Of a stretch of DNA of 17,991 bases, positions 7,688-16,206 are shown one piece after another (the first letter of the stretch is position 1; every line of letters begins with the position of its first letter). The DNA comes from Flavobacteriales bacterium. Lineage in GTDB: Bacteria; Bacteroidota; Bacteroidia; Flavobacteriales; BACL11. The stretch lies in NCBI GenBank assembly GCA_012960835.1, contig DUAL01000202.1, positions 1-17,991 of the forward strand, written 5' to 3'. The notes under the pieces are model-generated. The model saw only the letters and a list, made by a program, of their open reading frames with translations, was not told the origin of the DNA and did not search any database. The position numbers were made by a program, and so were the translations under genes.

Positions 7688-8060
7688 ATGCAATTCATTT
7701 TTCGAAATATAATTATTTATTGTGCTTTATTCTTTTTTAGCCAAAATGTATTTTCTCAGTGTACTGTTTTGGTTGACACCGCTAATGTAAAGCATATTAA
7801 TTGTCCTAATGGTGGTGCCAGGGAATGCAAGTTTAACGCAAGGAACTTATACTAATTATTCGTGGACCAACATCTCCAACGGTCAAATTTATGGAAATGG
7901 ACCTTTTATTACTTCAGTTTCTAATTTGGATGCAGATACATATGTGGTGATGGGAAACTCTCCTTATGGCGGTTGTAATACCCCAACTATGACTGATGCT
8001 TTTCAGCTTTTGGAGCCAAATCCTCTCATCTGTACTTTTTCATTACTTTTACACAAATAA
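7688..8060 (+). pseudogene. Frameshifted, truncated relic of a secreted SprB-like repeat protein
   Basis: From ATG 7688 a frame encodes a good signal peptide (FIFRNIIIYCALFFFSQNVF, cleaved near FSQ-C), then QCTVLVDTANVKHINCPNGG, and stops after about 55 codons. The continuation is in the +1 frame from about 7809 (NASLTQGTYTNYSWTNIS, SNLDADTYVVM, FQLLEPNPL). This is the style of the first module of gliding/adhesin-type SprB repeat proteins; LEPNPL normally ends one such module. The frame then degenerates and stops at 8060. The shift falls around 7805-7815, not in a homopolymer. The relic therefore carries two lesions: a frameshift and loss of everything after the first module. The intact SprB-repeat gene follows after ten bases. 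A sequencing error could explain the shift but not the missing C-terminus. Confidence 0.7.
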
Positions 8061-8070
8061 AAATTCAATT

Positions 8071-10893
8071 ATGCGACTAAATCTTTTATGTATCTTTTTA
8101 TTTTTTCCATTGCTTACTTTTTCACAAAATGGTTGGAATATGAATTTGCTCGGGTCATTTGATTACGAAACTAATCATAATACTAAATGTAATGATATTT
8201 GGGGTTGGGAGGATGGTAGTGGAAATGAGTATGCCTTAGTAGGGCTCGAAAATGGATTCTCTTGTGTAGATGTAACAAACCCATCTTCTCCAGTTGAAGA
8301 GTTTTTTATTTCAGATATTAATTCCATTTGGAGAGATATCAAAACTTGGGGTGATTATGCTTACATTACTACTGAAGCAAATGCAGGCCTATTAATAGTC
8401 GATTTAACCGATTTGACAGGAAATACCTATTGGCATGTTTCTCAATTTACTAATTCAACAACTGGATCCAGTATTAGCTTTACTTCTGCACATAACATAT
8501 ATATTGATGAGAATGGGATCGCTTATATTTTTGCACCACGAAATAATGGCTCTTCTGTAGCTAATAGTGGAGCTGTTTTTTTAGATGTGAATGCTAATGC
8601 CACTAGCCCCGAATACTTAGGAGAGTGGACCGGCCAATATATTCATGATGGAATGGCAAGAGGAGACACTATGTATGCTGGTTGTATTTATGCAGGTAAA
8701 CTTTTTGTAGTAGATGTTAGTAATAAAAGTAATCCACAGACATTAGGCAGCGTATCAACCCCTAATACTTTTACCCATAATGCTTGGGTTTCTGATGATG
8801 GTAATTATGTTTTCACTACTGATGAGCAGTCAGATGCTTATTTGGCAGCTTATGATATTACTAATATTTCAAATATTCAGGAGGTAGATAGGATTCAATC
8901 TAATCCTGGTTCTAACTCTATTCCGCACAATACCCATGTAGATGGAAATTTCCTAATTACCTCTTATTACAGAGATGGAACTACTGTGCACGATATTACT
9001 TATCCCAACCATATGATTCAGGTAGCGTACTATGACTCTTATACAGGAAGTGGAAATGGATTTAATGGTTGTTGGGGTACTTATCCATTTCTTTCTTCAG
9101 GTAATATTATTTCTTCTTATAGAGATAGTTATAATGGTAAAGGTGTTTTGCATATTTATGGCAGAGCCTTTCAGCAAGCTTGTTATTTAATGGGAAATGT
9201 AATTGACGGCACTAACGGAAATAATATATCTTCAGCTGATGTTACAATTTTAAGCACCACAACATTTGCACAAACTAATATTGTAGGAGATTATCAAACG
9301 GCAGTTGTCGATTCTGGAACTTTTTTGGTGGTGTTTTCTAAAAACGGATACATCTCGGATACTCTACAAGTATCTTTAACAAATGGAGTGATGACTATTT
9401 TAGACGCTACACTTTATCCGCCTTGCTTTATGAATATTACTGTTAGTACCACTGATGCGTCTTGCTTTGGAGGAAATGATGGAACTGCAACTGTTCAAGT
9501 AAGTGGCGGACAACCTCCTTATGCAATCGATTGGGGTGGAGTGAATCCTAATGCGCTTTCTGCAGGACTCTATCCTATTACTATTTATAATGATTCCTGT
9601 ATTAAAAATGATACGGTTGTTATATCTGAGCCAAATGCAATAAATGTAAACGCAATAGCTACTGATGTGCTTTGTAGTGGCGATTGTAATGGTACAATTT
9701 TTATAAATATAAATGGAGGTGTCCAACCCTATAATATAAGTTGGTACGATAATGGAACTTTAATTTCTAACAACATAATTGTGAGTAATTTGTGTGCTGG
9801 AAATTATAATTTTATACTAACGGATAATAATAATTGTACTGAAAATGGAATGCTAAGTATTTTGGAGCCAACTGCATTGTCGCTAAGTGTATCTGCCGAT
9901 ACTATTTTGTGTAATGGAGGTACTAGTATTGCTACTGCCTATCCTTATGGTGGCGTTGCGCCCTATTTTTATAATTGGAGTAATAACAGTAGTAACCAAA
10001 CTACTGTACTTTCTGTAGGGCAAAGTATCATTACAATTACAGATACTAATGGCTGTAGTTTTACCGATAGCATTATGGTATATCAGAATGATTCTATACT
10101 TCTGTATAATAATATTTCTGCAATAAGTTGTAATGGTGCTAATGATGGCAGCATAGCAATTAGTATTTCTTCTGGTGGACAAATACCATTTCAGTATTCG
10201 GTGGATAATGGGGTAACTTTCCAAAATACCAATCAATTTTCTTCTCTTTCAGCTGGCACTTATTTTGTAGTGGTGATGGATGCCAACCTTTGTTTGGCAA
10301 ATGCGATTATTACTTTAACAGAACCATTACCTTTAACTGCAACTAGCACAATTACGGATGTAAGTTGCTATGGAGATTGTGATGGAAATATTCAACTTTT
10401 TGTAAGTGGAGGCATGCCAAATTACAATCAGAATTGGAATGGCGCCGACCCCAATGCTTTGTGTGCTGGCACTTTTGTTTGCACCATTACCGATAGTAAC
10501 TCTTGTGTTTTATCGGTTAGCAATACGGTTATAGAGCCATCCCAATTAACCGCACAAATAATACAAAATGTAAATGATTTAGATGCTATTGCTAATGGCG
10601 GAACTTTGCCTTACACATTTGTTTGGAATACGGTAGAAACAACCCCAACAATTACGCCAACTCAAAATGGTACTTATTGGCTTATTGTTAGTGATAATAA
10701 TGGCTGCACATCCGATACAGTTTTTATTATTTTTGATAACTTCCCCACTAGTGTTTTGGAACTAAATGCCAATGAAAAAACCTTAAAAAGGATTACGGAT
10801 ATTTTAGGAAGAGAAACATCATTTAAAGAGAACAATACTCTTTTCTACCTTTATGATGATGGAACAGTAGAGAAAAGAATTGTTATTGAGTAA
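8071..10893 (+). CDS. Secreted choice-of-anchor-B protein with SprB repeats and T9SS sorting tail
   Basis: A 940-aa exported protein. I place the start at ATG 8071, because it gives a signal peptide (MRLNLLCIFLFFPLLTFSQ); the same frame is open back to 7996 but that extension adds charged, non-signal sequence. Residues about 20-365 match the choice-of-anchor-B family with LVIVD-like repeats (FSCVDVTNPSSPVE, GLLIVDLTDLTG, LFVVDVSNKSNPQ). Residues about 368-450 resemble a carboxypeptidase-regulatory-like beta domain. SprB-type repeats follow, marked by cysteine motifs near residues 462, 534, 612, 686 and 765 (SCFGGNDG, LCSGDCNG, LCNGG, SCNGANDG, SCYGDCDG). A sixth, degenerate unit lacks the first cysteine. 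The tail from about 893 (ITDILGRE, LFYLYDDGTVEKRIVIE) is a type IX secretion C-terminal domain. It is probably a cell-surface or secreted protein; its ligand is unknown. Confidence 0.88.
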   Translation: MRLNLLCIFLFFPLLTFSQNGWNMNLLGSFDYETNHNTKCNDIWGWEDGSGNEYALVGLENGFSCVDVTNPSSPVEEFFISDINSIWRDIKTWGDYAYITTEANAGLLIVDLTDLTGNTYWHVSQFTNSTTGSSISFTSAHNIYIDENGIAYIFAPRNNGSSVANSGAVFLDVNANATSPEYLGEWTGQYIHDGMARGDTMYAGCIYAGKLFVVDVSNKSNPQTLGSVSTPNTFTHNAWVSDDGNYVFTTDEQSDAYLAAYDITNISNIQEVDRIQSNPGSNSIPHNTHVDGNFLITSYYRDGTTVHDITYPNHMIQVAYYDSYTGSGNGFNGCWGTYPFLSSGNIISSYRDSYNGKGVLHIYGRAFQQACYLMGNVIDGTNGNNISSADVTILSTTTFAQTNIVGDYQTAVVDSGTFLVVFSKNGYISDTLQVSLTNGVMTILDATLYPPCFMNITVSTTDASCFGGNDGTATVQVSGGQPPYAIDWGGVNPNALSAGLYPITIYNDSCIKNDTVVISEPNAINVNAIATDVLCSGDCNGTIFININGGVQPYNISWYDNGTLISNNIIVSNLCAGNYNFILTDNNNCTENGMLSILEPTALSLSVSADTILCNGGTSIATAYPYGGVAPYFYNWSNNSSNQTTVLSVGQSIITITDTNGCSFTDSIMVYQNDSILLYNNISAISCNGANDGSIAISISSGGQIPFQYSVDNGVTFQNTNQFSSLSAGTYFVVVMDANLCLANAIITLTEPLPLTATSTITDVSCYGDCDGNIQLFVSGGMPNYNQNWNGADPNALCAGTFVCTITDSNSCVLSVSNTVIEPSQLTAQIIQNVNDLDAIANGGTLPYTFVWNTVETTPTITPTQNGTYWLIVSDNNGCTSDTVFIIFDNFPTSVLELNANEKTLKRITDILGRETSFKENNTLFYLYDDGTVEKRIVIE
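9418..10740 (+). repeat. SprB-type repeat modules within the T9SS cargo gene
   Basis: Five clear modules of about 70-80 residues and one degenerate module occur in tandem. Each has a C-x-G(D/N)-x-DG opening, a GG-x-PPY-like strand with a Trp (IDWGG, ISWYDNG, YNWSNN, QNWNGAD), a LxAGxYxxxxTDxxxC strand, and an EPxxL ending. The units are diverged at DNA level, so recent duplication is not obvious. Confidence 0.8.
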
Positions 10894-11010
10894 AGGTTTT
10901 TCATACTTTTACCCTTTGTTTACCCGATTAACCACACATATTTTAGCATAAACATTGCTTAATAACCAAATTAGCACACCATCAAATTTGTAAATTGCTA
11001 CATTATCTTA
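10894..11010. other. Convergent intergenic gap, no feature recognised
   Basis: This 117-bp AT-rich gap lies between the T9SS cargo gene and the convergent yciH-like gene. I find only a 5-bp inverted repeat (AATTT-GT-AAATT) and no convincing rho-independent terminator on either strand. Confidence 0.5.
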
Positions 11011-11349
11011 TCATCCACCTACTCTTTTATAATTAAAACCTTCCTCCTCCAAAATCTCCATCACTTTATCTCTCACATTTCCTTGTATAAGTATTTCTCC
11101 ATTTTTCACGCTTCCTCCGACCCCACATTTTGTTTTCAGCATTTTTCCAAGCGCTTTCAAATCTTCAGTTGTGCCTACAAACCCCTTTATGATAACCGCA
11201 ATTTTCCCTGCTCTGTGCTTGTCAATACAAATATTTAAGTTTTGCTCAGAAGGAGGGAGGGTTTCCATCTCCGTATTTTCGTATTCGTACTCAAAATCAG
11301 GGTTTGTTGAGTACATTATTCCTTTTCTGTTTTTTCCTTTTTTAACCAT
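11011..11349 (-). CDS. yciH: SUI1/YciH-family translation initiation factor-like protein
   Basis: A 112-aa protein with a C-terminal SUI1 (eIF1-like) domain at about residues 37-110. The diagnostic stretch is LKTKCGVGGSVKNGEILIQG followed by a short amphipathic helix and FNYKRVGG. Bacterial members (YciH) resemble eIF1 and have been linked to fidelity of translation initiation, but are not essential. The N-terminal 35 residues are charged and variable. Its ATG lies 8 bp inside the end of the lipid-kinase gene, so it is the last gene of the four-gene minus-strand unit. The functional link to its membrane-lipid neighbours is unclear. Confidence 0.9.
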   Translation of the reverse strand: MVKKGKNRKGIMYSTNPDFEYEYENTEMETLPPSEQNLNICIDKHRAGKIAVIIKGFVGTTEDLKALGKMLKTKCGVGGSVKNGEILIQGNVRDKVMEILEEEGFNYKRVGG

Positions 11350-12205
11350 TTGGCGAAAATATTTTAAGAGTTAGTGGGTGTATTTGTATTATTATTGGGC
11401 TACTAAGCGAATAAGGTTCTCCATCTAAATGAATTACTTTTTCATTAGTTGTAATACTCATTTTATCTGTTTGAATAATGCGAATGTATTTGGAAAGATG
11501 CGCTTTTCCTTTTGCAATTTTAAGTAGTAAAGCTGGGATTTTCCATCTTGGAAAATCTTTTACAATTACAAAATCTATCAGCCCATCATCTGTTTTAGCA
11601 TGCGGTGAAATCTGGAAGTTATTTCCGTACTGACTAGCGTTAGCAAAGGAAATGAGTATTGCATTCACTTGTTCGGTTTTTCCATCATAATCTATAGTGT
11701 AATTCCTTGCTTTATATTTTAGTTCCTTATAGATGAGCTTTATATAATTAGAAAAACCTCTATTTGTTAAGTTAGCAAAAAGGTGAGCAATATGGGCATC
11801 AAATCCTATTCCTGATACATTTACAAAAGGAATGCCGTTAGCTGTGCAACTATCAATACTTGTTATGCTGCAATTATTTAATTGTTTTATGGATTGTTCA
11901 ATATTCTTTTCCATTCCAATATGGTAGGCAAAACCATTGCCAGATCCGCACGGAATTACCCCTAGTGCTGTATCAGTGCCAATTACTGCTTTGGCGCATT
12001 CGTTTACTGTACCATCACCTCCTACTGCCACTACAATATCTATTTTATCTTCTATTGCTTTCCGGCTGATCTCAGTCGCACTTCCACTTTCCTTTGTATA
12101 TACAATAGTATAGTCAAAATTAGATAGGTTCTTGGCAATCAGATTTTCAATTCCTTTTTGCTTTCCTGTTCCTGATATAGGATTGATGATAAATCTAATT
12201 TTCAT
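11342..12205 (-). CDS. Diacylglycerol kinase-family lipid kinase (DgkB/YegS type)
   Basis: This soluble kinase family phosphorylates diacylglycerol or related lipids with ATP. I prefer ATG 12205, giving 287 aa that begin MKIRFIINPISGTGK, the standard family N-terminus. The upstream ATG 12223 would add six residues (MKTNYC) and lengthen the overlap with the preceding gene from 11 to 29 bp. The nucleotide-binding GGDGT is at residues 62-66, and PCGSGNGFA at 85-93 is the second catalytic-domain motif. The C-terminal half has the beta-rich lid (GIGFDAHIAH, DGLIDFVIV, HLDGEPY). Its placement after an LtaS/MdoB-like enzyme suggests it recycles diacylglycerol to phosphatidate. Sphingoid substrates cannot be excluded, since Bacteroidota make sphingolipids. 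Confidence 0.88.
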   Translation of the reverse strand: MKIRFIINPISGTGKQKGIENLIAKNLSNFDYTIVYTKESGSATEISRKAIEDKIDIVVAVGGDGTVNECAKAVIGTDTALGVIPCGSGNGFAYHIGMEKNIEQSIKQLNNCSITSIDSCTANGIPFVNVSGIGFDAHIAHLFANLTNRGFSNYIKLIYKELKYKARNYTIDYDGKTEQVNAILISFANASQYGNNFQISPHAKTDDGLIDFVIVKDFPRWKIPALLLKIAKGKAHLSKYIRIIQTDKMSITTNEKVIHLDGEPYSLSSPIIIQIHPLTLKIFSPNG

Positions 12206-14033
12206 ACAGTAGTTTGTTTTCAATCATTGCTTTGTTGTACTGCTGTTTTATGGCTTTCAGTTTTCTTATATCTTCTTCTTTTACTTCTAATTTTTTAGTT
12301 AAATCCCAATCTTTAAATAGCTGATAATCTTCTCCCTTATTGATTAAAAAACCATTTTCTGAAATAAAATAATACTTATTTCCTAAATAACTTAAAGCCC
12401 AACTTTCACTAGTAAGCATTGATTTTCCAAAGGCAAAAAATCCTTTGTTGTAATTCAATAAATCCAAGACAGTAGGCATAATATCAATTTGTTGCACAAT
12501 GGTATTATTTTCTCCAACAAGACTTCCGTCCCCTTTGAATAGGATAAGTGGTATAGCGTATCTTCCAATCTTATTCTTGTATTTTTTTTGATAGCGTGTG
12601 CCACAAGTATGGTCGGCAGTAATTATAAAAATAGTATTTTTAAACCACTGCTGTTTTTTAGCTTTTTCAAAAAAAGTCTGCATGGCATAATCAGAATAAG
12701 CAGCTACTTTATGTGCATCTTTTTCTTGCATAAACTTACCTTTATATTTTTCAGAGATCACAAAAGGAGGATGAAGTGTTACCGAAAAAAAAGTACTAAA
12801 AAAAGGTTGTTTTTCATTTTTCAAATAATCAGAATAGAAGGCAAAAAATTCCTTATCATATATGCCCCAAACTCCATCATAGTCATCTAAATTATCGTAT
12901 TCTTCTAAGCCAACATACTTCTGAAATCCTGCTTTTCTGCAAAAGCTATCAAAACCCATTGTACCTCTGAATCCACCATGAAAAAAGGATGTTCTGTAAT
13001 CTTCTTTTGATAATAATGAAGCTAGACTTTCAAAATTATTTTGGGCATAACTAGATGTAATTAGAGGGTTCTCCATTAACATAGGAATAGAAGCAGTAAT
13101 TGCAGGAAGCCCTTCAATCGATTTTATTCCAGAAGCAAAAGCATTCTCAAACACTAAACTATGCTCCATCAAACTATCTAAAAATGGAGTGTAGCCATTT
13201 CCATTATTGTAAGCACCTACAAATTCTCTTGACAAACTCTCCATTATTAAAATAATTACATTGTTTTCCTGAAAATTCCCGGTTTGATAGTGGTGAATAG
13301 GAGTATAAATTTTATATAGTTCTTCTTCTGAAAAATAGTTCTTATTCCTCAATTGTTGACTTCCAATAGAATGTAAAATAGAAAAAGGTGTATTCAGTAT
13401 TAAACTACAATTATTGGAGCCACTCAGCTCACCTGCATTAATGGGTTTTATGGGTTTTAGCTGCAATCCTCCTCTGGCAGAAACAATAAATATTCCTCCT
13501 GCAAAAAGTAGAATAAGCAGCTGTTTACTTATGCTCTTAACCTTTAGTGAAAACCTATATTGAGGTATTTTTTTTATTTTAAGGAGTAAATAAATTTGAA
13601 GAATAGAAAATAGGGTAATTGGCCAGTAATCTTTTAGGTATTGAGGGATGATATTTTTTGCGTCATCTCCTAATTGCATTAACTGAAAAAAGTCAATTGT
13701 ACTCCTTTTCTGGGTAAATCGAAAATATTCAATGTCTATATTATTCAGCAGGATAAAAGGGGTATTTACTCCATAAAAGAGAATATTTACAAGTCTTTGG
13801 TATCCTTTTTTGCATCTAAAATTAGTAGGGAAAACAAGTAGAATCAGAATAGGAATATTAATGTAAACTAGAGCGGATAAATCAAAACGAACCCCTTCCA
13901 GAAATTCAAAAAATGAGGGATTAGAAAAACTATCAATATTATTGAAAAAAAGACATATTCTGCTTGCAGAGTAGATGCCAAGCAGATAAATAATGCGTTT
14001 TAGATAAACTTTTAAATAAACAAATGAATTCAT
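12195..14033 (-). CDS. LTA synthase/MdoB-type sulfatase-fold membrane enzyme
   Basis: A 612-aa inner-membrane protein. The first 190 residues contain about five hydrophobic helices (near 12-30, 48-70, 81-97, 137-152 and 170-187). From about 255 an extracytoplasmic alkaline-phosphatase/sulfatase-fold domain follows. Visible landmarks are NVIILIMESLSRE (E265 probable metal ligand), ASGIKSIEGLPAI (S305 in the nucleophile position, Thr in Staphylococcus LtaS), FFHGGFRGTMGFDSF, and ITADHTCGTR (D474, H475 metal ligands). Relatives transfer phosphoglycerol or phosphoethanolamine from phospholipids to polymers or glycans. The acceptor here is unknown; lipoteichoic acid is not expected in a Gram-negative. 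The start follows directly on the stop of the small upstream gene (TAAATG), and the end overlaps the lipid kinase, so all are one transcript. Confidence 0.88.
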   Translation of the reverse strand: MNSFVYLKVYLKRIIYLLGIYSASRICLFFNNIDSFSNPSFFEFLEGVRFDLSALVYINIPILILLVFPTNFRCKKGYQRLVNILFYGVNTPFILLNNIDIEYFRFTQKRSTIDFFQLMQLGDDAKNIIPQYLKDYWPITLFSILQIYLLLKIKKIPQYRFSLKVKSISKQLLILLFAGGIFIVSARGGLQLKPIKPINAGELSGSNNCSLILNTPFSILHSIGSQQLRNKNYFSEEELYKIYTPIHHYQTGNFQENNVIILIMESLSREFVGAYNNGNGYTPFLDSLMEHSLVFENAFASGIKSIEGLPAITASIPMLMENPLITSSYAQNNFESLASLLSKEDYRTSFFHGGFRGTMGFDSFCRKAGFQKYVGLEEYDNLDDYDGVWGIYDKEFFAFYSDYLKNEKQPFFSTFFSVTLHPPFVISEKYKGKFMQEKDAHKVAAYSDYAMQTFFEKAKKQQWFKNTIFIITADHTCGTRYQKKYKNKIGRYAIPLILFKGDGSLVGENNTIVQQIDIMPTVLDLLNYNKGFFAFGKSMLTSESWALSYLGNKYYFISENGFLINKGEDYQLFKDWDLTKKLEVKEEDIRKLKAIKQQYNKAMIENKLLYEN

Positions 14034-14150
14034 TTAGTGACAGCCACAATTTCCACTACCACAATTATCAGTCGGCTTTCTGAATCTTTTTATCAAATAA
14101 TAGATTGCAATTCCTAATACTAAAACTATTCCTATTTCTTGCCATGTCAT
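14034..14150 (-). CDS. FeoB-associated Cys-rich membrane protein (38 aa)
   Basis: A very small gene. It encodes one N-terminal membrane helix (about residues 5-20, EIGIVLVLGIAIYYLI), a basic patch KRFRK, and a short tail with three cysteines ending CGSGNCGCH. This is the layout of the FeoB-associated Cys-rich membrane protein family, usually found beside the ferrous-iron transporter feoB. No feoB is in the window, so this is an orphan copy or the feo genes lie elsewhere. Its TAA is immediately followed by the sulfatase ATG, making it the first gene of the four-gene unit. On the minus strand a near-consensus -7 box (TTACTTTG, 14176-14169) lies 18 bases upstream of the ATG. Its metal role is family inference. 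Confidence 0.8.
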   Translation of the reverse strand: MTWQEIGIVLVLGIAIYYLIKRFRKPTDNCGSGNCGCH

Positions 14151-14189
14151 AATTGTCAATTTTTTTTACAAAGTAAATAATTATTATGG

Positions 14190-14197
14190 TAATTTTG
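14190..14197 (+). promoter_or_regulatory. Putative Bacteroidota -7 box for the fused E1 gene
   Basis: TAATTTTG matches TAnnTTTG exactly and ends 18 bases before the ATG at 14216, predicting a leader of about 10-15 bases. A clear -33 TTTG is not visible at the usual distance. AAGGA directly abuts the ATG, too close for an ordinary Shine-Dalgarno site. Confidence 0.45.
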
Positions 14198-14215
14198 TCT
14201 CAAATTCTTTAAGGA

Positions 14216-16192
14216 ATGCAATATAACAGAAAAGGAATATCAGATGAGGAGTTATTAGTTTTATACCAGGCCCTGCTAAAACCAAGAATGGTAGAGGAAA
14301 AAATGTTGATTTTATTGCGTCAGGGTAAAATTTCAAAATGGTTTTCAGGCATTGGGCAAGAGGCGATTTCAGTAGGTGTAGTTGCAGCACTGGACCAAGA
14401 TGAATACATCTTACCTATGCACAGAAATTTAGGAGTATTTACTGGAAAAAATATTCCTTTGGAAAGGTTGTTTTCCCAATTTCAGGGAAAGGCGAATGGT
14501 TTTACAAAAGGGCGTGATCGTTCTTTTCATTTTGGAACTCAGGAACATCATATTATTGGGATGATTTCTCATTTAGGTCCTCAATTGGGGGTGGCTGATG
14601 GTATCGCTTTGGCAAACAAATTGAAAGATAATAAAAAAATAACTGCTGTTTTTACAGGTGATGGTGGTGCTAGTGAAGGTGATTTTCATGAGGCGCTTAA
14701 TGTTGCTGCTGTTTGGGATTTGCCAGTAATATTTGTGATTGAAAATAATGGGTATGGTTTGTCTACTCCAAGTTCTGAGCAGTTTAGGTGCAAGCAGTTT
14801 GCCGACAAAGGGATTGGTTACGGAATGGATGCATATACGATTGATGGAAATAATATACTAGAAGTATATGCTGCTGTAAAAGATTTAAAAAAGCAAATGG
14901 CTGACAATCCTAAGCCTGTTATTTTGGAATGTATGAGTTTCAGAATGAGAGGGCATGAGGAGGCTTCAGGAACAAAATACATACCTAAAGAGTTGATGGA
15001 AATGTGGGCTAAAAAAGATTCTGTTGATAATTATGAGGCTTTCTTATTGAAAGAAAAATTAATTTCTCAAGAAGAAATAGATGTTTTAAAGAAAGAAATA
15101 AAAGCAGAAATAAATACGGCATGGACTACTGCTGATGGTGAGCCAAGAATTGCTTCAACTCCTGAAAAAGAGTTGGCCGATATTTATGCTCCTTATACTG
15201 CTGAAATTATTCAGCCGTCTGCCACTAAAACAGATAAAAGATTAATTGATGCTATTTCGGATGGCTTAAAACAATCCATGCAGAAACATGATAATTTGAT
15301 TATTATGGGGCAAGATATTGCTGATTATGGTGGTGTTTTCAAAATCACGGATGGTTTTATGAATGAATTTGGTAAAGATAGAGTGCGTAACACACCTATT
15401 TGTGAATCGGCTATTGTGAGTGCTGCTTTAGGATTGTCTATTAACGGATACAAATCGGTAATGGAAATGCAATTTGCTGATTTTGTTACTTCAGGTTTTA
15501 ATCCGATTATTAATAATTTAGCAAAAACACATTACCGTTGGGGCGAAAAAGTGGATGTAGTTGTACGAATGCCAACAGGTGCAGGAGTAGGCGCTGGGCC
15601 TTTTCATTCTCAATCCAATGAAGCATGGTTTACCCATACACCAGGGTTAAAAGTAGTTTACCCTGCTTTTCCTGAAGACGCCCAAGGATTGTTGAATGCA
15701 GCCATAAATGACCCGAATCCTGTAATGTATTTTGAGCATAAGGCCCTTTACAGAAGTTTAAGCGGCCAAGTTTCGGATGACTATTTTACAACAGAAATTG
15801 GAAAGGCAAATTGCATAAAAACAGGATGTGATATAAGTATAATAACTTATGGTATGGGAGTACATTGGGCTTTGGAAGTGCTTGCTAATAATCCAGATAT
15901 CTCTGCTGATTTGATTGATCTAAGAACATTAGTTCCATTAGATAAAGATATAATTATAAATTCTGTCAAGAAAACAGGAAAAGCAATTGTACTACATGAG
16001 GATTGCATGATTGGTGGTTTTGGGGCTGATATTGCTTCTCTGATTTCTGATGAGTGTTTTGAATACTTAGATGCTCCTGTAAAGCGTTCAGCATCAATGG
16101 ATACTCCTGTTCCTTTTGCTTCTGAGTTAGAAGATGAATTCTTAGCAAAATCAAGATTTGATATTCAGCTAAAGGAATTGCTATCATATTAG
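14216..16192 (+). CDS. Fused 2-oxoacid dehydrogenase E1 component, alpha and beta subunits
   Basis: A 658-aa single chain combining the alpha and beta subunits of a thiamine-diphosphate E1 enzyme. The alpha part (about 1-320) holds the ThDP motif, GDG at 148-150 through ENN at 176-178, and the SFRMRGHEE region. The beta part begins about 338 (DKRLIDAISDGLKQ) and contains MGQDIADYGGVFKIT, NTPICESAIV and MPTGAGVGAGPFHSQSNEAWF, typical of branched-chain/pyruvate E1 beta. It decarboxylates a 2-oxoacid and passes the acyl group to E2. Fused forms are common in Bacteroidota and usually annotated as branched-chain 2-oxoacid (2-oxoisovalerate) dehydrogenase; pyruvate as substrate cannot be excluded. 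No E2 or E3 gene is nearby. It stands alone, divergent from the FeoB-associated peptide. Confidence 0.92.
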   Translation: MQYNRKGISDEELLVLYQALLKPRMVEEKMLILLRQGKISKWFSGIGQEAISVGVVAALDQDEYILPMHRNLGVFTGKNIPLERLFSQFQGKANGFTKGRDRSFHFGTQEHHIIGMISHLGPQLGVADGIALANKLKDNKKITAVFTGDGGASEGDFHEALNVAAVWDLPVIFVIENNGYGLSTPSSEQFRCKQFADKGIGYGMDAYTIDGNNILEVYAAVKDLKKQMADNPKPVILECMSFRMRGHEEASGTKYIPKELMEMWAKKDSVDNYEAFLLKEKLISQEEIDVLKKEIKAEINTAWTTADGEPRIASTPEKELADIYAPYTAEIIQPSATKTDKRLIDAISDGLKQSMQKHDNLIIMGQDIADYGGVFKITDGFMNEFGKDRVRNTPICESAIVSAALGLSINGYKSVMEMQFADFVTSGFNPIINNLAKTHYRWGEKVDVVVRMPTGAGVGAGPFHSQSNEAWFTHTPGLKVVYPAFPEDAQGLLNAAINDPNPVMYFEHKALYRSLSGQVSDDYFTTEIGKANCIKTGCDISIITYGMGVHWALEVLANNPDISADLIDLRTLVPLDKDIIINSVKKTGKAIVLHEDCMIGGFGADIASLISDECFEYLDAPVKRSASMDTPVPFASELEDEFLAKSRFDIQLKELLSY

Positions 16193-16206
16193 AATTCTAT
16201 CATTTC

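Noticed and set aside
7809..8060. An 83-codon ORF starting at ATG 7809 as an independent gene
   Set aside because: It has no signal peptide of its own, starts inside a motif continued from another frame, and reads as the second half of the frameshifted relic.
7996..8070. Upstream start for the T9SS cargo gene
   Set aside because: The extension overlaps the end of the relic, puts charged residues ahead of a good signal peptide at ATG 8071, and looks like chance openness.
9400..10236. Two minus-strand ORFs of 108 and 117 codons inside the SprB repeats
   Set aside because: They are rich in Ile, Ser, Thr and Tyr, mirror the plus-strand repeat composition, have no recognisable domain, and lie opposite a well-supported gene.
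12588..12890. A 100-codon plus-strand ORF
   Set aside because: It is antisense to the conserved catalytic region of the sulfatase-fold gene and resembles no family.
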